Assembly: GCA_907163375.1 (NCBI GenBank)
Contig: CAJQUW010009045.1
Coordinates: 372,001-436,000, forward strand
DNA length: 64,000 nt
Origin: Prostheceraeus crozeri
Lineage: Eukaryota > Platyhelminthes > Polycladida > Euryleptidae
Reading direction: 5' to 3'
Position numbers and translations under genes: made by a program. This document shows, piece after piece, positions 39,377-49,947 of the stretch (the stretch's first letter is position 1; every line of letters starts with the position of its first letter). The notes under the pieces were generated by a model that searched no databases, was not told where the DNA came from, and worked only from the letters and a program-made list of their open reading frames with translations.

Positions 39377-40681
39377 CAGGGCTGTGGAGCCGATGGGTTA
39401 TCTCATCGGCTCCGGCTCCACGACACTGATGTAAAAGGCTCCCGCTCGGCTCCGGCTTCAAATTCAGGTTCTATCTATGCTGGTTATCCTGGATCCGTTG
39501 AACGGGTTTTTTGGATAACGGTGTGGCCTTTAGAGGCTTGCTACAATCATCCAATTAGTTTTCATTAACAAGCAACGACTTAAGTTAATAATAAAAATGA
39601 TAATAGCCTAATATAATGACAAATAACATACTTGTCATATATTTTTGCATGAATTGACTATCTCTGAAAGATAAAATAAAGTTATAGCCAGGATTGGTTA
39701 AAATAGATAAAGATCTCCCGCACTGGCTAAATATAAATTGGCCTAGCCTGCAACCAGTCTACTACGAGGCTACATTAAATAAGACCACATGAGTGATGAT
39801 GATATACCTCATTAGCCGTCACAGGGGCCGAATAGTAGTATAAACTTTTTAACAAAGCTTGAATATGAAACTGGATAGCGTATGCCTCTAAATGGCTTAT
39901 AGGGCCTGTATCTACTCGAACATGGAAAGGGTATCGGCTATATAGCCAAATATACCGTATCAATAAAGATATCAATTGCTTTATTGAATATTAAAGTGTA
40001 TATAGGCTAGCTTAGGTTGTTATTGTTATTTGTTATTGCCTTTATTCAATAGTCTGTTGGTCCATGAATAATATGATCGGTGGGTAGCCCACGACTAATC
40101 ATCTGTAGAAATTGTAATTTAGATAGCCTCATTGCAGTGTCGGTTAGAAATGTACAATTGAAAATTATACTTAAAAAAATTAAAAATATCTAATTTAGGA
40201 CAAGTTTTGTAATTCTATGCAGCATACTTAATAAGTTAAGGCCTAACTTACATTATATTAATTTCGTATTTTTCATTATGGCGTAAAAGTTGCACTAAAT
40301 AATTTATCAATGATGCTATTCATTTATGTATAACACATTACCACTATTCCTCTGATGATGGTTAGGCTGATGAAACTGAACTCGGAGTATCACACAGTAT
40401 GTTGCAGGGTGCTATGCATAATAAAAATTTGACTGCGAGCACCGAGCAGAAATCCCATCTACTTTGCTAGCTTTCGAATTCGCATGCGGTTTAATGTCAC
40501 AGACAATAGAAAAGGGAGGTCAAAAGGCGCCTTTATTGAGAGCGTATCAGTCTTTTTTTTATTGTTTACATATAAGTCAGTATGATATCAGCATAAAGTG
40601 TTGACAGACGGAAAAAATAATAATGAAAATTCTTGAAATCCACAGGCCTATGACATTTGGGGAAATATTATTACACGATAC

Positions 40682-41088
40682 GGCTCTTGTGCAGTCCTCC
40701 CCCCCCATTTTTTTCTCTGGTCAAAAGATGCAGCACCATTGGATGTCCGTTTCAGCATTCCGTGCTGTTGTAAAAATCTACGTGGGTAATTGCGATGTCA
40801 TGGTCGCAAACTTCGTCAGCAAGTCAACATTGTAATTTGCCTTCGGGTTTTTCGCATTGAAATATACCCTTTGAATTTTGAAGTCAAAGGAAATTCATTG
40901 TGAATGAGATACCTTTAAAATAATAGGGCGCTACTAGAAGTGGCTGGGTCGCTTATTGCTATAGCCATGTGAGGACTTGTAGTCAGGTCATTCGTGTGAG
41001 TGTGAAGAGTTATCCCTCCAATCAAAATTGATCAAATTGACTAATCGATTGTTTTGAAAAATGTAGGTGGGGGGACTGCACAAGAGCC
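40682..41088. mobile_element. 407 bp MITE with GGCTCTTGTGCAGTCC ends
   Basis: GGCTCTTGTGCAGTCC at the left and GGACTGCACAAGAGCC at the right, flanked by TAC on both sides (3 bp duplication). It contains a run of C next to the left end and the matching G run at the right. No coding capacity. A 3 bp duplication would suit Harbinger-like elements, but TAC is not their usual TWA. Confidence 0.75.
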
Positions 41089-41504
41089 TACAATACAATC
41101 TAAGGAAATTGGCATTATCACAGATGCCAGTAGCTTCTGCCAGTAGCCATACCGATAGATGATAGCCTACATAGTAACCGTATTAGATTTAAGACATTGC
41201 GCAAGAAATGTAGCTATATTATCTTTGCTGACTGAACTGGAAATGTGTACATAAATGACTGGCGACTTGTCTCTAGGAATCTACAATCATCTAGTTAGCA
41301 TGCATATAACAAGTCTTCAAATTAATGGATTTTGGAGAATACGTTGTCAATATGGAAATTAGTCTTACGAAACATATGCAATAAAAAAAATATTACACAT
41401 GTGTGTAAATATATAATAAATATGATACAAAAGAAGGCGGCAACTGCAAAGAAAGATATCGTGGAGGACAGATCATTCCCGCACGAAAATAAATGGGTGT
41501 GTTC

Positions 41505-41870
41505 TTACGTATGATTCATACCCTTTATCATACGTATGCAAAGGTATGTGAAAAGGGGTATGAAACATGGTATGTTCATACGTGTGAAATGTAACGCTTT
41601 TCATACGTATGAATATGTATGTGAAATGCATACCTTTGCATACACCGTGCGAAATCAGGCCGTATTAATACGTATGTTCGCATATGCACTTTGCATACCC
41701 TTTCATACGTGTGCAAGGGTATGCTTTTAGCATACGTATGCAGGAACGGCTAATCATACGTACTTTTGCACGTGCGAAATCAGGCCTGGAAGTACTTATG
41801 TTCGCATATGCACTTGACATACCCTTTCATACGTATGCCAGGGTATGCATTTAACATAGTTTTTCATGTT
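41505..41870. repeat. dispersed CATACGTATG palindromic words (left subterminal repeats)
   Basis: More than a dozen copies of variants of CATACGTATG, TATGCAAAGGTATG and CATACCCTTTCATACGTATG in both orientations, with the longer phrase TGCGAAATCAGGCC present twice (41648 and 41777). Confidence 0.85.
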
Positions 41871-42236
41871 AGTGCTATGAACAGCTAACATACACGTGCT
41901 TTTGCTAATGCATACGCGTAGATCCCACGTTTAGAAACCCATTATTTGGACGCATGCATTTTGGAAATTGCAATACAAATGAAATTGATTCATGAAGCGC
42001 ACAGCTTAAAGTACAACTTAGATTGGACTGAAGTTGTCCAGAAAAGCTCAATTTGTCTTTGGATGCAACACTCATAAAACTCGGAAAAGGCAGGAGAACA
42101 TTATATTCTGCAAAAGACTCTATTACTAATTACTTTTGTGATGATTGAGAAAATCAAGTCCTTGCGGCACCAAATTGTGCGCTTTTCATCTGTCATTATT
42201 GGGTTAAAAAATGGATTACAAATCTGTTTAGTCTAT

Positions 42237-42421
42237 TCAAAGTTCTTCCAAATCTTCGTTATTTTCACATTCTTCGTCATCTTCTTCGTTTTCTTCAACA
42301 CTATCCACATTGTCTCCACTTTGCCCTCCCTTCCGTCGCTTCGCCTCTTGATTCATCTTTCTGACTACTTCATTGACCTTTGTCCCTGTCACTTCAACAC
42401 CTAAGATCTTCGTCGCCATCG
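42237..42421 (-). CDS. BEN-domain gene, last exon
   Basis: Starts after an acceptor (ACTTTCCAG) and continues the phase of the preceding exon exactly: the split codon gives Ser, then MATKILGVEVTGTKVNEV, then a basic patch (KMNQEAKRRKGG) and a long acidic tail (EENEEDDEECENNEDLEEL) to a TGA. The first part would complete the last helix of the BEN fold. Acidic tails are common in chromatin proteins. Confidence 0.7.
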
Positions 42422-42779
42422 CTGGAAAGTAAAAAAATGGCATGCATAATATTAATATGCTATAATTAATACATGTACACATGGAAGGCCTATATGAAAA
42501 ATTAATCAAATATTCTCAAAATATATAATTCTACCTCTATGCATACGTGCTTGACTACACGTGTATACATAATAATCATATAAACAATAATAATAACGTT
42601 TATTTCATAAAGCCCCATTAATTGAAATCGTGGGGTACAGATATACATGCATTATGTCAAAAAGACAAAATCATTATGTATTTATACGCATCTTACTAGA
42701 ATTAACTACAGACATGTTTTCAAGTCCAAGCAAACAAATGATATATACTGGAGGACTCAGTTACGTATAAGCCACTTAC

Positions 42780-43064
42780 ATTCTACTGCGAGCATTCTCT
42801 TCCTGTCCATTGCAGGCTTTCCATCAAAACCTTTCGGGGTTTGAGTTTTCAGCTCTGCCACAGTGAACGCCTCGTTTATCCCTCTTCTGATTGCCCGGGA
42901 TGCCGAGGCAGCAACCTTTGGCAACATGTCCACGCTGTCGATGCATCTTCTGGAGAAGGTCACGCCGTTGTAGGTGCACTCCTGAACCGCAGGCGATGGT
43001 GTCGACTGCATGGCCTCCAGGCGCTGGGTCACGGCCGATAGGCGGTCGAAGATCATGCCGATGT
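42780..43064 (-). CDS. BEN-domain gene, third exon (BEN domain core)
   Basis: 285 bp between an acceptor (TTGTGTAG) and a donor (GTAAGT). It encodes a leucine-zipper-like stretch (MIFDRLSAVTQRLEAMQ), a linker, then YNGVTFSRRCIDSVDMLPKV, RAIRRGINEAFTVAELKTQT and KPAMDRKRMLAVE. The pattern of a helix with R-x-L/I-x-x-x-I/L-F, then E-L-x-x-x-x-x-x-G, then K-P-A-L/M-D-x-x-K/R-x-x-A-V/I is the BEN domain, which binds DNA and recruits repressors. Splice phases match both neighbours. Confidence 0.7.
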
Positions 43065-43113
43065 CTACACAACAAGAAAAATGCTCTAGAGTCAACTGCA
43101 TGAATGTCTGAAT

Positions 43114-43590
43114 CAGTGTTGCGATTCTTGGCGTAGGGTAAAAAAACGCGCAAGGTCGAAAAACACGCGCACATGTGTTTCCTTACAAATAAGCCAAAAT
43201 GGCAACTATGATCGCTAATATTTGATGAAACGAATTTTTACAAAGCTTAAATTTGCAGATCAGATAGTAAGAGCTTTGGTATTTTTCAGGACAAGTCAAA
43301 TACACACGTGCCTTAAGTGGTAGATGCATAGAAGCAGTGGGCCAATAGGCTATCCATTGAGTGAGATGTTAATGAACCTAAATGATCTTTGATAGGCTAT
43401 ACATGTGGCTTATCTAGACACTGCATGTAATTTGAAGTTTTGATATTTTAGAACCAAAGTTTTCTATTATCAAAAATTAAAAATAGAAGTCGAAAACTTA
43501 AAAAAAACGCGCAAAATGGAAAAAACACGCTTACACGCGCAAATTGTCAAAACAACGCGCGCGCGTGTAAACACGCGCGAATCGCAACAC
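43114..43590. mobile_element. 477 bp hAT MITE nested beside the BEN exon
   Basis: Starts CAGTGTTGCGATTC and ends GAATCGCAACACTG, flanked by GTCTGAAT at 43106-43113 and 43591-43598, a perfect 8 bp duplication. The ends are rich in CGCG words (AACACGCGCAC, ACGCGCGCGCGTG). It sits in the intron between the second and third BEN exons. Confidence 0.93.
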
Positions 43591-44692
43591 TGGTCTGAAT
43601 TGCGGGCGTTGTGGCATATAAGCAATCTAACTAAGAAATGGAGTCGATAATTTCGGCAATATTTTCAAGCATTTTTGTATTCACACGCATTTCCTGTATG
43701 ATTTCAATATATTTATAAAGAAATCGATGAAAAAGTTAATTTTCATGCTTTCAATATACGCGTCTCTTCATGAGGAGGAAAGAAGTTCAGGGCATGCATG
43801 AATTTTTATTGTCAATCAATTACACGTTTGGCATATTTAATGATTATCAATTCGAAGTACAGGCCTCACAGCAACTAAGCATGCAAAAATAGGAGGTTAA
43901 ATTTAGTAGTGTAAAATGGGTCAAAAAGAGGACAATGAACATGTTTTTCGACCAATTCTTATTTTTTTTGTTTATTTTCTTGCGGTTTTCAGCTCTCTCC
44001 AAATTAATTCAAATTAAAAAATACTGAGATTTCAACAAATTCCAAACAAGTGGTGTCATGAGTTTTTTTAATTAATGGGATGCGATTAATGGCAGCCGAA
44101 TTTTGATTTCTTCAATCGAAGATGGAAACAGTACTCAAGTAGCGTTTATGCTATGGAGAAGAAAAGTCTCTATACGATTTAACAAAGCACTAACTTAAAT
44201 CAGCGAATATTTGCCGACGTCATCAACGTCATTGAATATACCTTAAGTCATGAGCCTTAGAAAACTATTGTTCCATTGACGCTTATTTGATTTCTTAGGG
44301 CACTATAGAAAAATATTCACACTATAAAAAAACACGAGGAAAAAATGGCGTAAATTCAACTATCAAAAAATCCAGATAGAATAAAGTGGAAAATAATAGA
44401 ATAAGTTCCAGTGTAGAGGCTACGTTATCAAAAATGTGCACTGTAGATATTTATAGGCACCTGATATTGGCCAACTTTATGGGCTTCGTCAATGTCCCAA
44501 TGTACGAATTTGTCTCTCAGGCACTGATGAAGTACAGCAAATTCCGAAAAATAGGAAAAATAGGAGAAAACCAGAAAATAGGAGACCCTAACCGAAAAAA
44601 TAGGACAAATCTTCAAAAAGTAGGAATAATAGGAAAAATAGGAGGTCTGTGAGGCCTGGAAGTATATATATGAAAAATGCGGGAACAAGTAC

Positions 44693-44806
44693 CTGACAAT
44701 TGCCGAATGTTGTCTGCTTGATTAGAATTCCGCTCTTCCAAAATCGTGATTTTTTCTTTCAGCAGCTGATTCTTCTCGTGAAGAACTTTACAGCTTTTGC
44801 ATTCAG
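44693..44806 (-). CDS. BEN-domain gene, second exon (coiled coil)
   Basis: 114 bp between acceptor TTTCAG and donor GTACTT. It reads AECKSCKVLHEKNQLLKEKI, then TILEERNSNQADNIRQLS, an amphipathic heptad pattern (L-x-x-x-x-x-L-L, I-x-I-L) for dimerisation. Entry and exit phases fit the first and third exons without a shift. Coiled coil upstream of a BEN domain is a known arrangement. Confidence 0.7.
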
Positions 44807-44871
44807 CTGAAAGGAGATCAACATCAACTAAGAAAAATATTTTTTGTTTAAACTAACTGGAAATTACTAAC

Positions 44872-45067
44872 CTGTAGACGCCACTTGAACTTGATTTTTT
44901 CTTTTCCTTGCTGATGTGTTCTCCTCTTCTCGGCTGAATGAGCTTATCATTGAGCGCATGTATTGATCAGCTTCTTGTCGTGAGTCGAAGGCCGATAGAC
45001 TAACAGGTGTCGCCGCAAAGCTGCTGCCCAACTTCGACTTACTGGTCTTGATGAGCCAGATGTCCCT
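44872..45067 (-). CDS. BEN-domain gene, first recognised exon
   Basis: Ends at donor GTTAGT in the phase taken up by the second exon. Reads KTSKSKLGSSFAATPVSLSA, FDSRQEADQYMRSMISSFSR, then the basic ENTSARKRKNQ. In the same frame directly upstream lies MKQEEAASSPCNGEGAPRR followed by a TGA at 45068-45070. So this copy either has one inactivating stop near its N-terminus, or begins at an upstream exon or at the internal Met of D-Q-Y-M. The 5' end is unresolved. Confidence 0.55.
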
Positions 45068-45649
45068 TCACGCGCGTCGAGGAGCACCTTCTCCGTTGCA
45101 TGGAGAACTAGCTGCTTCCTCCTGTTTCATTATCATCAGTGCATTCGAACGAATGACACTGATAAAAATCAAAACTCAATCGAACGAACGAACGAATAAC
45201 ATACAGAGACCATGTGATAATGCACTGAAGCAGAGGTGCAGTCCAGGGCCATGAGTCGATATCCTTTGTAGACATCTCGCTGAAGAGATTCCGGAAGTAT
45301 GTGACTTTCCGAAATAGACCAATTGTGAATGTAAACGCATAAAAGACAATACAGTAGGCCTAACTGTATTTTAATTGCATTGTAACTGCACAGTAACTGA
45401 ATTGTCTTGTATGCGTGTATATGCCCAATTCCACTGATTTTGTTGCTAAAATGGAAATCTAGTATCATCATCTCCTGCTTCAGTACAATCAAGGTTCTGC
45501 AAATAGCAAAGGCAATTCTCTGCCTTAACATTTAACATGTCAACATTCACACTGGACGCTTACCTGCTCAGGTTCTTCAGTTGAAACACGCAGCGCATGT
45601 GAAAGAAACATTGAAAAGTGTTTAAATGCATACTGAACAGACGCATGAA

Positions 45650-46090
45650 TAGGTATGAATTTTGCATATCGCTTCCTACGCATAATTTGGTATGCGAGAT
45701 TCATCCCATCAACATACGTATGAATTTTGCATATCGTTTCATACGTACGATATGGTACGCGAGTTTCATCCCATCAACATAAGTATGAATTTTGCATATC
45801 GTTTCATGCGTACGATATGGTATGCGAGTTTCATCCCATCAACATACGTATGAATTTTGCATATCGTTTCATGCGTACGATATGGTATGCGAGTTTCATC
45901 CCATCAACATACGTATGAATTTTGCATATCGTTTCATGCGTACGATATGGTATGCGAGTTTCATCCCATCAACATACGTATGAATTTTGCATATCGTTTC
46001 ATGCGTACGATATGGTATGCGAGTTTCATCCCATCAACATACGTATGAATTTTGCATATCGCTTCATACGTACGATATGGTATGAAAACT
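45650..46090 (+). repeat. 65 bp minisatellite (ACGTATGAATTTTGCATATC units)
   Basis: About six and a half nearly identical 65 bp units. Each has TACGTATGAATTTTGCATAT, TTTCATGCGTACGATATGGT and GAGTTTCATCCCATCAACA. The array forms the right subterminal region of the TIR element and mirrors the dispersed words on its left side. Reading frames through it are repeat artefacts. Confidence 0.95.
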
Positions 46091-46581
46091 TCGTACGTAT
46101 GCTGAATAAGCATGAAAACATAGTATGAAACACCCATTTATTTTCGTGCGGGATTGGTATACTTAAAAGACATATCTTTAGATTTCAAATGATTTAATTT
46201 TTTTATGATGCCAATTAATAACTTTCAAAATTCTAGATTTATATCAAAGCTCAAACTATCGGAGCCGGAGCCTTTGTGATAAATCGGCTCCGGCTCCGAC
46301 CAAAACCATCGGCTCCTTAAGGCTCCGGCTCCACAGCCCTGGCTAGCACCACACTTCAGCGATCAAGATACGATCAATTCCATCTTCAGACTCACGCCGT
46401 TATGGTCGCAACGTCGGTTCTATTCTACATCGCAGACCGCACGGCAAAATCCACTAATTGAAGAAGCAAATTAATTTGATCCATTCAAATACCACTCTCA
46501 CGCTCTTTGAACATTTATTTGATTCATCGATTTGAAAAATGAAATCATTACTACTTTGATGAAATAAATCGAGCATTTATT

Positions 46582-46775
46582 TGGTCTCCGTGGCACATTG
46601 GTTAGGTGCTTGACCTAGCGTTCTTTCGGTCCAGAGGTCGAGCCCAGAAAGGGAATTCGGACTAAAATATCACAACGCTCTAGATTATAGTCTGACTATG
46701 TCAGCCTCGTCCAAGTCCTACGTCTGAGGGAGTAGTGACGTTAAGCCATTACGACGCTAGACCAATTTTTAGGGT
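46582..46775 (+). mobile_element. tRNA-derived SINE
   Basis: The head GTCTCCGTGGCACATTGGTT, then AGGTGC, fits an RNA polymerase III A box (TGGCNNAGTNGG-like). GAGGTCGAGCCC 43 bp later fits a B box (GGTTCGANTCC). The cloverleaf is degenerate. A non-tRNA body with GAGGGAGTAGTGACGTTAAG and a T-rich end follow. So it is a SINE rather than a tRNA gene. Confidence 0.6.
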
Positions 46776-47854
46776 TTTAAGACTTTTTTCTACGACATTT
46801 AGGATTTTGTAGACAGCCTATATCATTCAAAATTGCCAACAATCGCAATTAGCTATGAAATGTAGACTAAACCTACTTGCATTTATGCAGATTTGTTCTT
46901 TTGTGCATTTCTGCAGGTTTGAAACTGTCGAAAAAAATCCATTAGGTGTCATAGAACGTAGCAGCATCTATCCTTGTCCTAAGTCAGTGTACACAAGAAG
47001 CATCTACCTACTGTACATGTAGAAACAAGATAAATGAGAAGACCATAGGCCCGAATAGCTAAATAGCAACTAAACGAATTTAAAAATGCGGTAACCAGAA
47101 GCACAGTTCAAAGAAGGATTTTTCTCTCAGAAATCAATTTAAGTCCACAGTTTTTCAAGAGCAAAACAGTCTTGTGATTTGAAAACAGTGAGACTCGGAC
47201 CATTGAATCGTGCCAACATGATTTCTTCAGAAACTCGGAAGATATCACTCATCGCAACAATTGAAACGTACTTAGTTTGCATTACACTATGGATAAACTA
47301 GTTTTGAAAATGGAGACTCGAACGAGTCAACAAACTTTAATTATATCACTTGAATGAATTTGAATTTCTTAAATAGTTGGAGTCAATTGAAATAAATATC
47401 CCACCGATATGATTTAATTTAAATGAGAAATTTCTGCTTTTTTTGTTGATGATTTATTTGATGTCAACTTATAATTTACATGCAGTTCCTAATATGGTCA
47501 ATTCCATAAATTATGTACTCTAAGTCGAAAAAAGTTAAAGTTATCAGAATACTACAATTCTAGCAGAGCTACTTCTGGAGACAGTAAAGAAGTTATACCT
47601 ACCCATGTTTCATTATTTTGGGTCAATAACTGTGTTTAAATAGTGGAAAACCACGTGCCTTTTTACGACAAATAAAAACAATAAAATGTGTCATCTTAAA
47701 AATAGAGTCATAAACCTATACAGAAATACGCAAGCCCTTTCTTCCATGTCTATTTCTCATCAGTGATAAGTACACTTGAAAGTTATACCTAGCCTTCATT
47801 CGGAAAGTGTGTATACTTACCTGTTAGACCGAATTAAAGATATTTACTTTAATA
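46776..47854. other. gene-free stretch
   Basis: AT-rich. No supported feature. Confidence 0.5.
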
Positions 47855-48227
47855 TTTGAGACCGTCACGGAAAAATCAAATTTTTTATCTCACATCCACG
47901 AATCTTGAAATATTCAGTTGAAAATTCATATTAAACAAGAAGACGGTCATTCTCAACTTCTGATACAACATTGCACGCTTTCCTTTATTTTTTCTGTGTA
48001 TTTCCTTAAATTAAAGAAATTGAGACCGTCACGACAGTATGACTAAGACTGAGATTTATTGAGTAGCATGGCACGTTATCCATTTCTTCATGCGACATGC
48101 TACGGACACGACCTCATCTACAAGACTTTTTTTAGGTTTCTTCGTGAACCACGCTACTGTGACGTCATTTCCACCATTTGAATGGTCCCTTACATTGAGG
48201 AACATTCTTGTTTGATCGTCGACATCA

Positions 48228-48688
48228 ATGCCACCCAAGTCGGACAAAGAGAGGGCCGCGGCATATAGAAAACGGAAAGGTGTTGTGTTGAGGGAGAAAG
48301 AGCGCTTACGAAGTGAAAGAAGAGGACGCAACATGACAGAAGCGGACAAAGAAAAGCATCGGATGGTTGCAAAAATGCCAGCGAGAAGAGTGCAAGCAAG
48401 CAAGCTGAAAGATCTCCTTCAACCTCAACAGTGACAGTTCCATACAAATCGCGGTCATCAGAACAGAAAACTATAATCAAAGCAACGAGGGCACTTCCAA
48501 CTTCTCCAAACAAGTGCAAGCACGTAGTGAAAGGCTTAAACAGCATCTTCAACGATTCAGAAGAATGTGCATCACCTACGATCGAACGACGAGGAAGACC
48601 ATCCTTAAATGATGACATTTCTGAAAAAGTGAAGTCATTTTTTTGTCGAGACGATATTTCTTTCTGTTCTCCTGGAATGCTACTTTGA
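48228..48688 (+). pseudogene. transposase-like N-terminal pieces
   Basis: The frame 48228-48434 begins MPPKSDKERAAAYRKRKGVV, a very basic helix of the SAND/basic-helix type that opens many transposon proteins. After a frame change, 48431-48688 continues with GLNSIFNDSEECASPTIERR, GRPSLNDDISEKVKSFFCRD and DISFCSPG, the form V-x-x-F-Y/F-x-x-D-D-I-S-x-x-x-P-G known from a family of unclassified transposon proteins of cnidarians and other invertebrates. Confidence 0.5.
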
Positions 48689-48754
48689 GTAGTATGGAGT
48701 CAATTATTGAGTACAATGGATTCAGTTATTGGAGTCAATCTTGACTCAATAAGC

Positions 48755-49308
48755 TGGAATTTTTTCGCTTCTGCACATGGAAAGGGGCCATTGACGGTGT
48801 CGGGGGCACACTCAAACGCTACGTGACAAACAAAGTGAGATCAAGAGCTCTTGTTATTACAAATGCACGTGAGTTTTTCGAAGCAGCAACTGGGACAGCC
48901 GTCACCGTTCACCACGTTGATGAAGCCACTATCAAATCAAATTACAAAAAGATACGGAATGAAATAGAATCAGCTGTGGAAATTCCGAACATAAAGTCAA
49001 TGCATCACATCGTTTTCGACGAAGCAGGGCTTCGAACGGCTATTATCTCGGAGGGGCAGATGGATCAGCTACATATTGGTGATTGGGTTATCGTGAAATA
49101 TGACGAGCGACTTTATCCAGGTGAAATTACAAATGTTATTTCCGCTTCTGTGTTCAAAATCAATGTTATGGAGCGTCATGGCAATTATTTCCGCTGGCCC
49201 AATATTCCAGATCACATTCATTATGAAAAGAACACCATCATTCGAATCATTGAACCACCGACCCCCATTGGTCATCGTGGACAATTTTCGTTTGAATCAT
49301 TTGAATAG
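48755..49308 (+). pseudogene. transposase-like C-terminal piece (HGKG motif)
   Basis: Just before the main frame the DNA reads F-F-A-S-A-H-G-K-G and, one base shifted, A-I-D-G-V-G-G-T-L-K-R-Y-V, the block F-F-A-x-S-H-G-K-G-x-x-D-G-x-G-G-x-x-K-R common at the end of the catalytic domain in this family. A one-base shift at about 48790 separates the halves. From 48823 the frame is open for 161 codons: VITNAREFFEAATGTAVTVH, then IGDWVIVKYDERLYPGEITN, a small beta domain with SH3 or Tudor-like look, to a TAG. About 50 bases 5' are too short for the missing DDE core, so the copy is internally deleted. Confidence 0.55.
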
Positions 49309-49947
49309 AAACTTTGACTCATTCTCTGCGTATGCTTGTACTGTACATTATTTTTCATCTTAGCGAGTGTCTTGCGTACAAGAGAATCTAGCCTAGATAT
49401 GTCATCAGCAGACCTGTGCTTGTGATTATAGACCTGTATATTCCAGAATGACTGTTTTTCTTTTGATTAGAAATTATTTGGATTGGAAATAGAAAGTTTT
49501 ATTTAGTATTCGGCCAGTAATGAATTTCTATAATGATATTTAGATGGCAATCATGGTATACAACTTGTTTCAACTGAGCTTAATAAAATTTGAGACCGTC
49601 ACGTTTTCTGAAAGATTTTCTACTCAGATAGAAAAGGTGACAACAAAGCTGATCATGTATTATGAACACGGTTGTAATCAGATAAACCAAGGTAACTTTA
49701 TCTAGGTATTTACTGAGACGACAGATTTATAAAAACATCTACATTTTTAACTAATGCTATTTTCTCCTTTTGAGACCGTCACGGTGCATTTTTGGTACAT
49801 TGAAACAAGTGCTAATATCGAAAGAGAAATATTATTTCAACATATTCTTACTCTAACTCAGTAGATATATTTTATATACTTCTAAGTTTCTGATTGCTGT
49901 GTACCCGGGATAAATATCCAAATTGTAGTCATCTTTGAGACCGTCAC

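Larger units (their letters stand above)
41478..46152. mobile_element. TIR element carrying a spliced BEN-domain gene
   Basis: CCCGCACGAAAATAAATGGG (plus TGT) begins the element and its complement ends it. Both sides are flanked by ATT, a 3 bp duplication. Next to each end lie many TACGTATG-type palindromic words: dispersed at 41505-41870 and organised as a 65 bp minisatellite at 45650-46090, like subterminal transposase-binding repeats. The only gene seen inside is a four-exon BEN-domain gene on the minus strand. The superfamily is not clear to me. Confidence 0.7.
39377..46341. mobile_element. hAT-type DNA transposon hosting nested insertions
   Basis: Starts CAGGGCTGTGGAGCCG and ends with its complement. 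Both ends carry subterminal GGCTCCGGCTCC repeats in both orientations. Flanked by GCTAGCAC at 39369-39376 and 46342-46349, a perfect 8 bp duplication, which is diagnostic for hAT. No hAT transposase remains. Without the nested 41478-46152 element the hAT itself is about 2.3 kb, so it is non-autonomous or internally deleted. The perfect duplication suggests a fairly recent insertion. Confidence 0.88.
47855..49947 (+). mobile_element. decayed DNA transposon bracketed by TGAGACCGTCAC repeats
   Basis: A coding remnant at 48228-49308 is flanked by five same-direction copies of (T)TTGAGACCGTCAC(G): 47857, 48021, 49591, 49771 and 49936. Spacing within the flanks is 160-180 bp. These look like subterminal binding repeats. 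True terminal inverted repeats were not identified, so the limits given are only those of the motif. Confidence 0.5.

Noticed and set aside
42824-43174. Alternative frames of 116 and 70 codons over the BEN exon
   Set aside because: Shadows of the BEN exon, which has domain motifs and matched splice phases.
44386-44688. Lys/Ile-rich and Tyr/Phe/Ser-rich frames on both strands
   Set aside because: Caused by a run of AAAATAGGA repeats (about 44545-44645), a simple A-rich repeat in the BEN gene intron side.
45727-46128. Four overlapping 63-68 codon frames repeating MHIVSCVRYGMRVSSHQH
   Set aside because: Products of the 65 bp minisatellite being a near multiple of frame; no sign of a real protein.
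46585-46656. Functional tRNA gene
   Set aside because: A and B boxes are recognisable but the acceptor and anticodon stems do not pair well and a non-tRNA body follows; better explained as a SINE.
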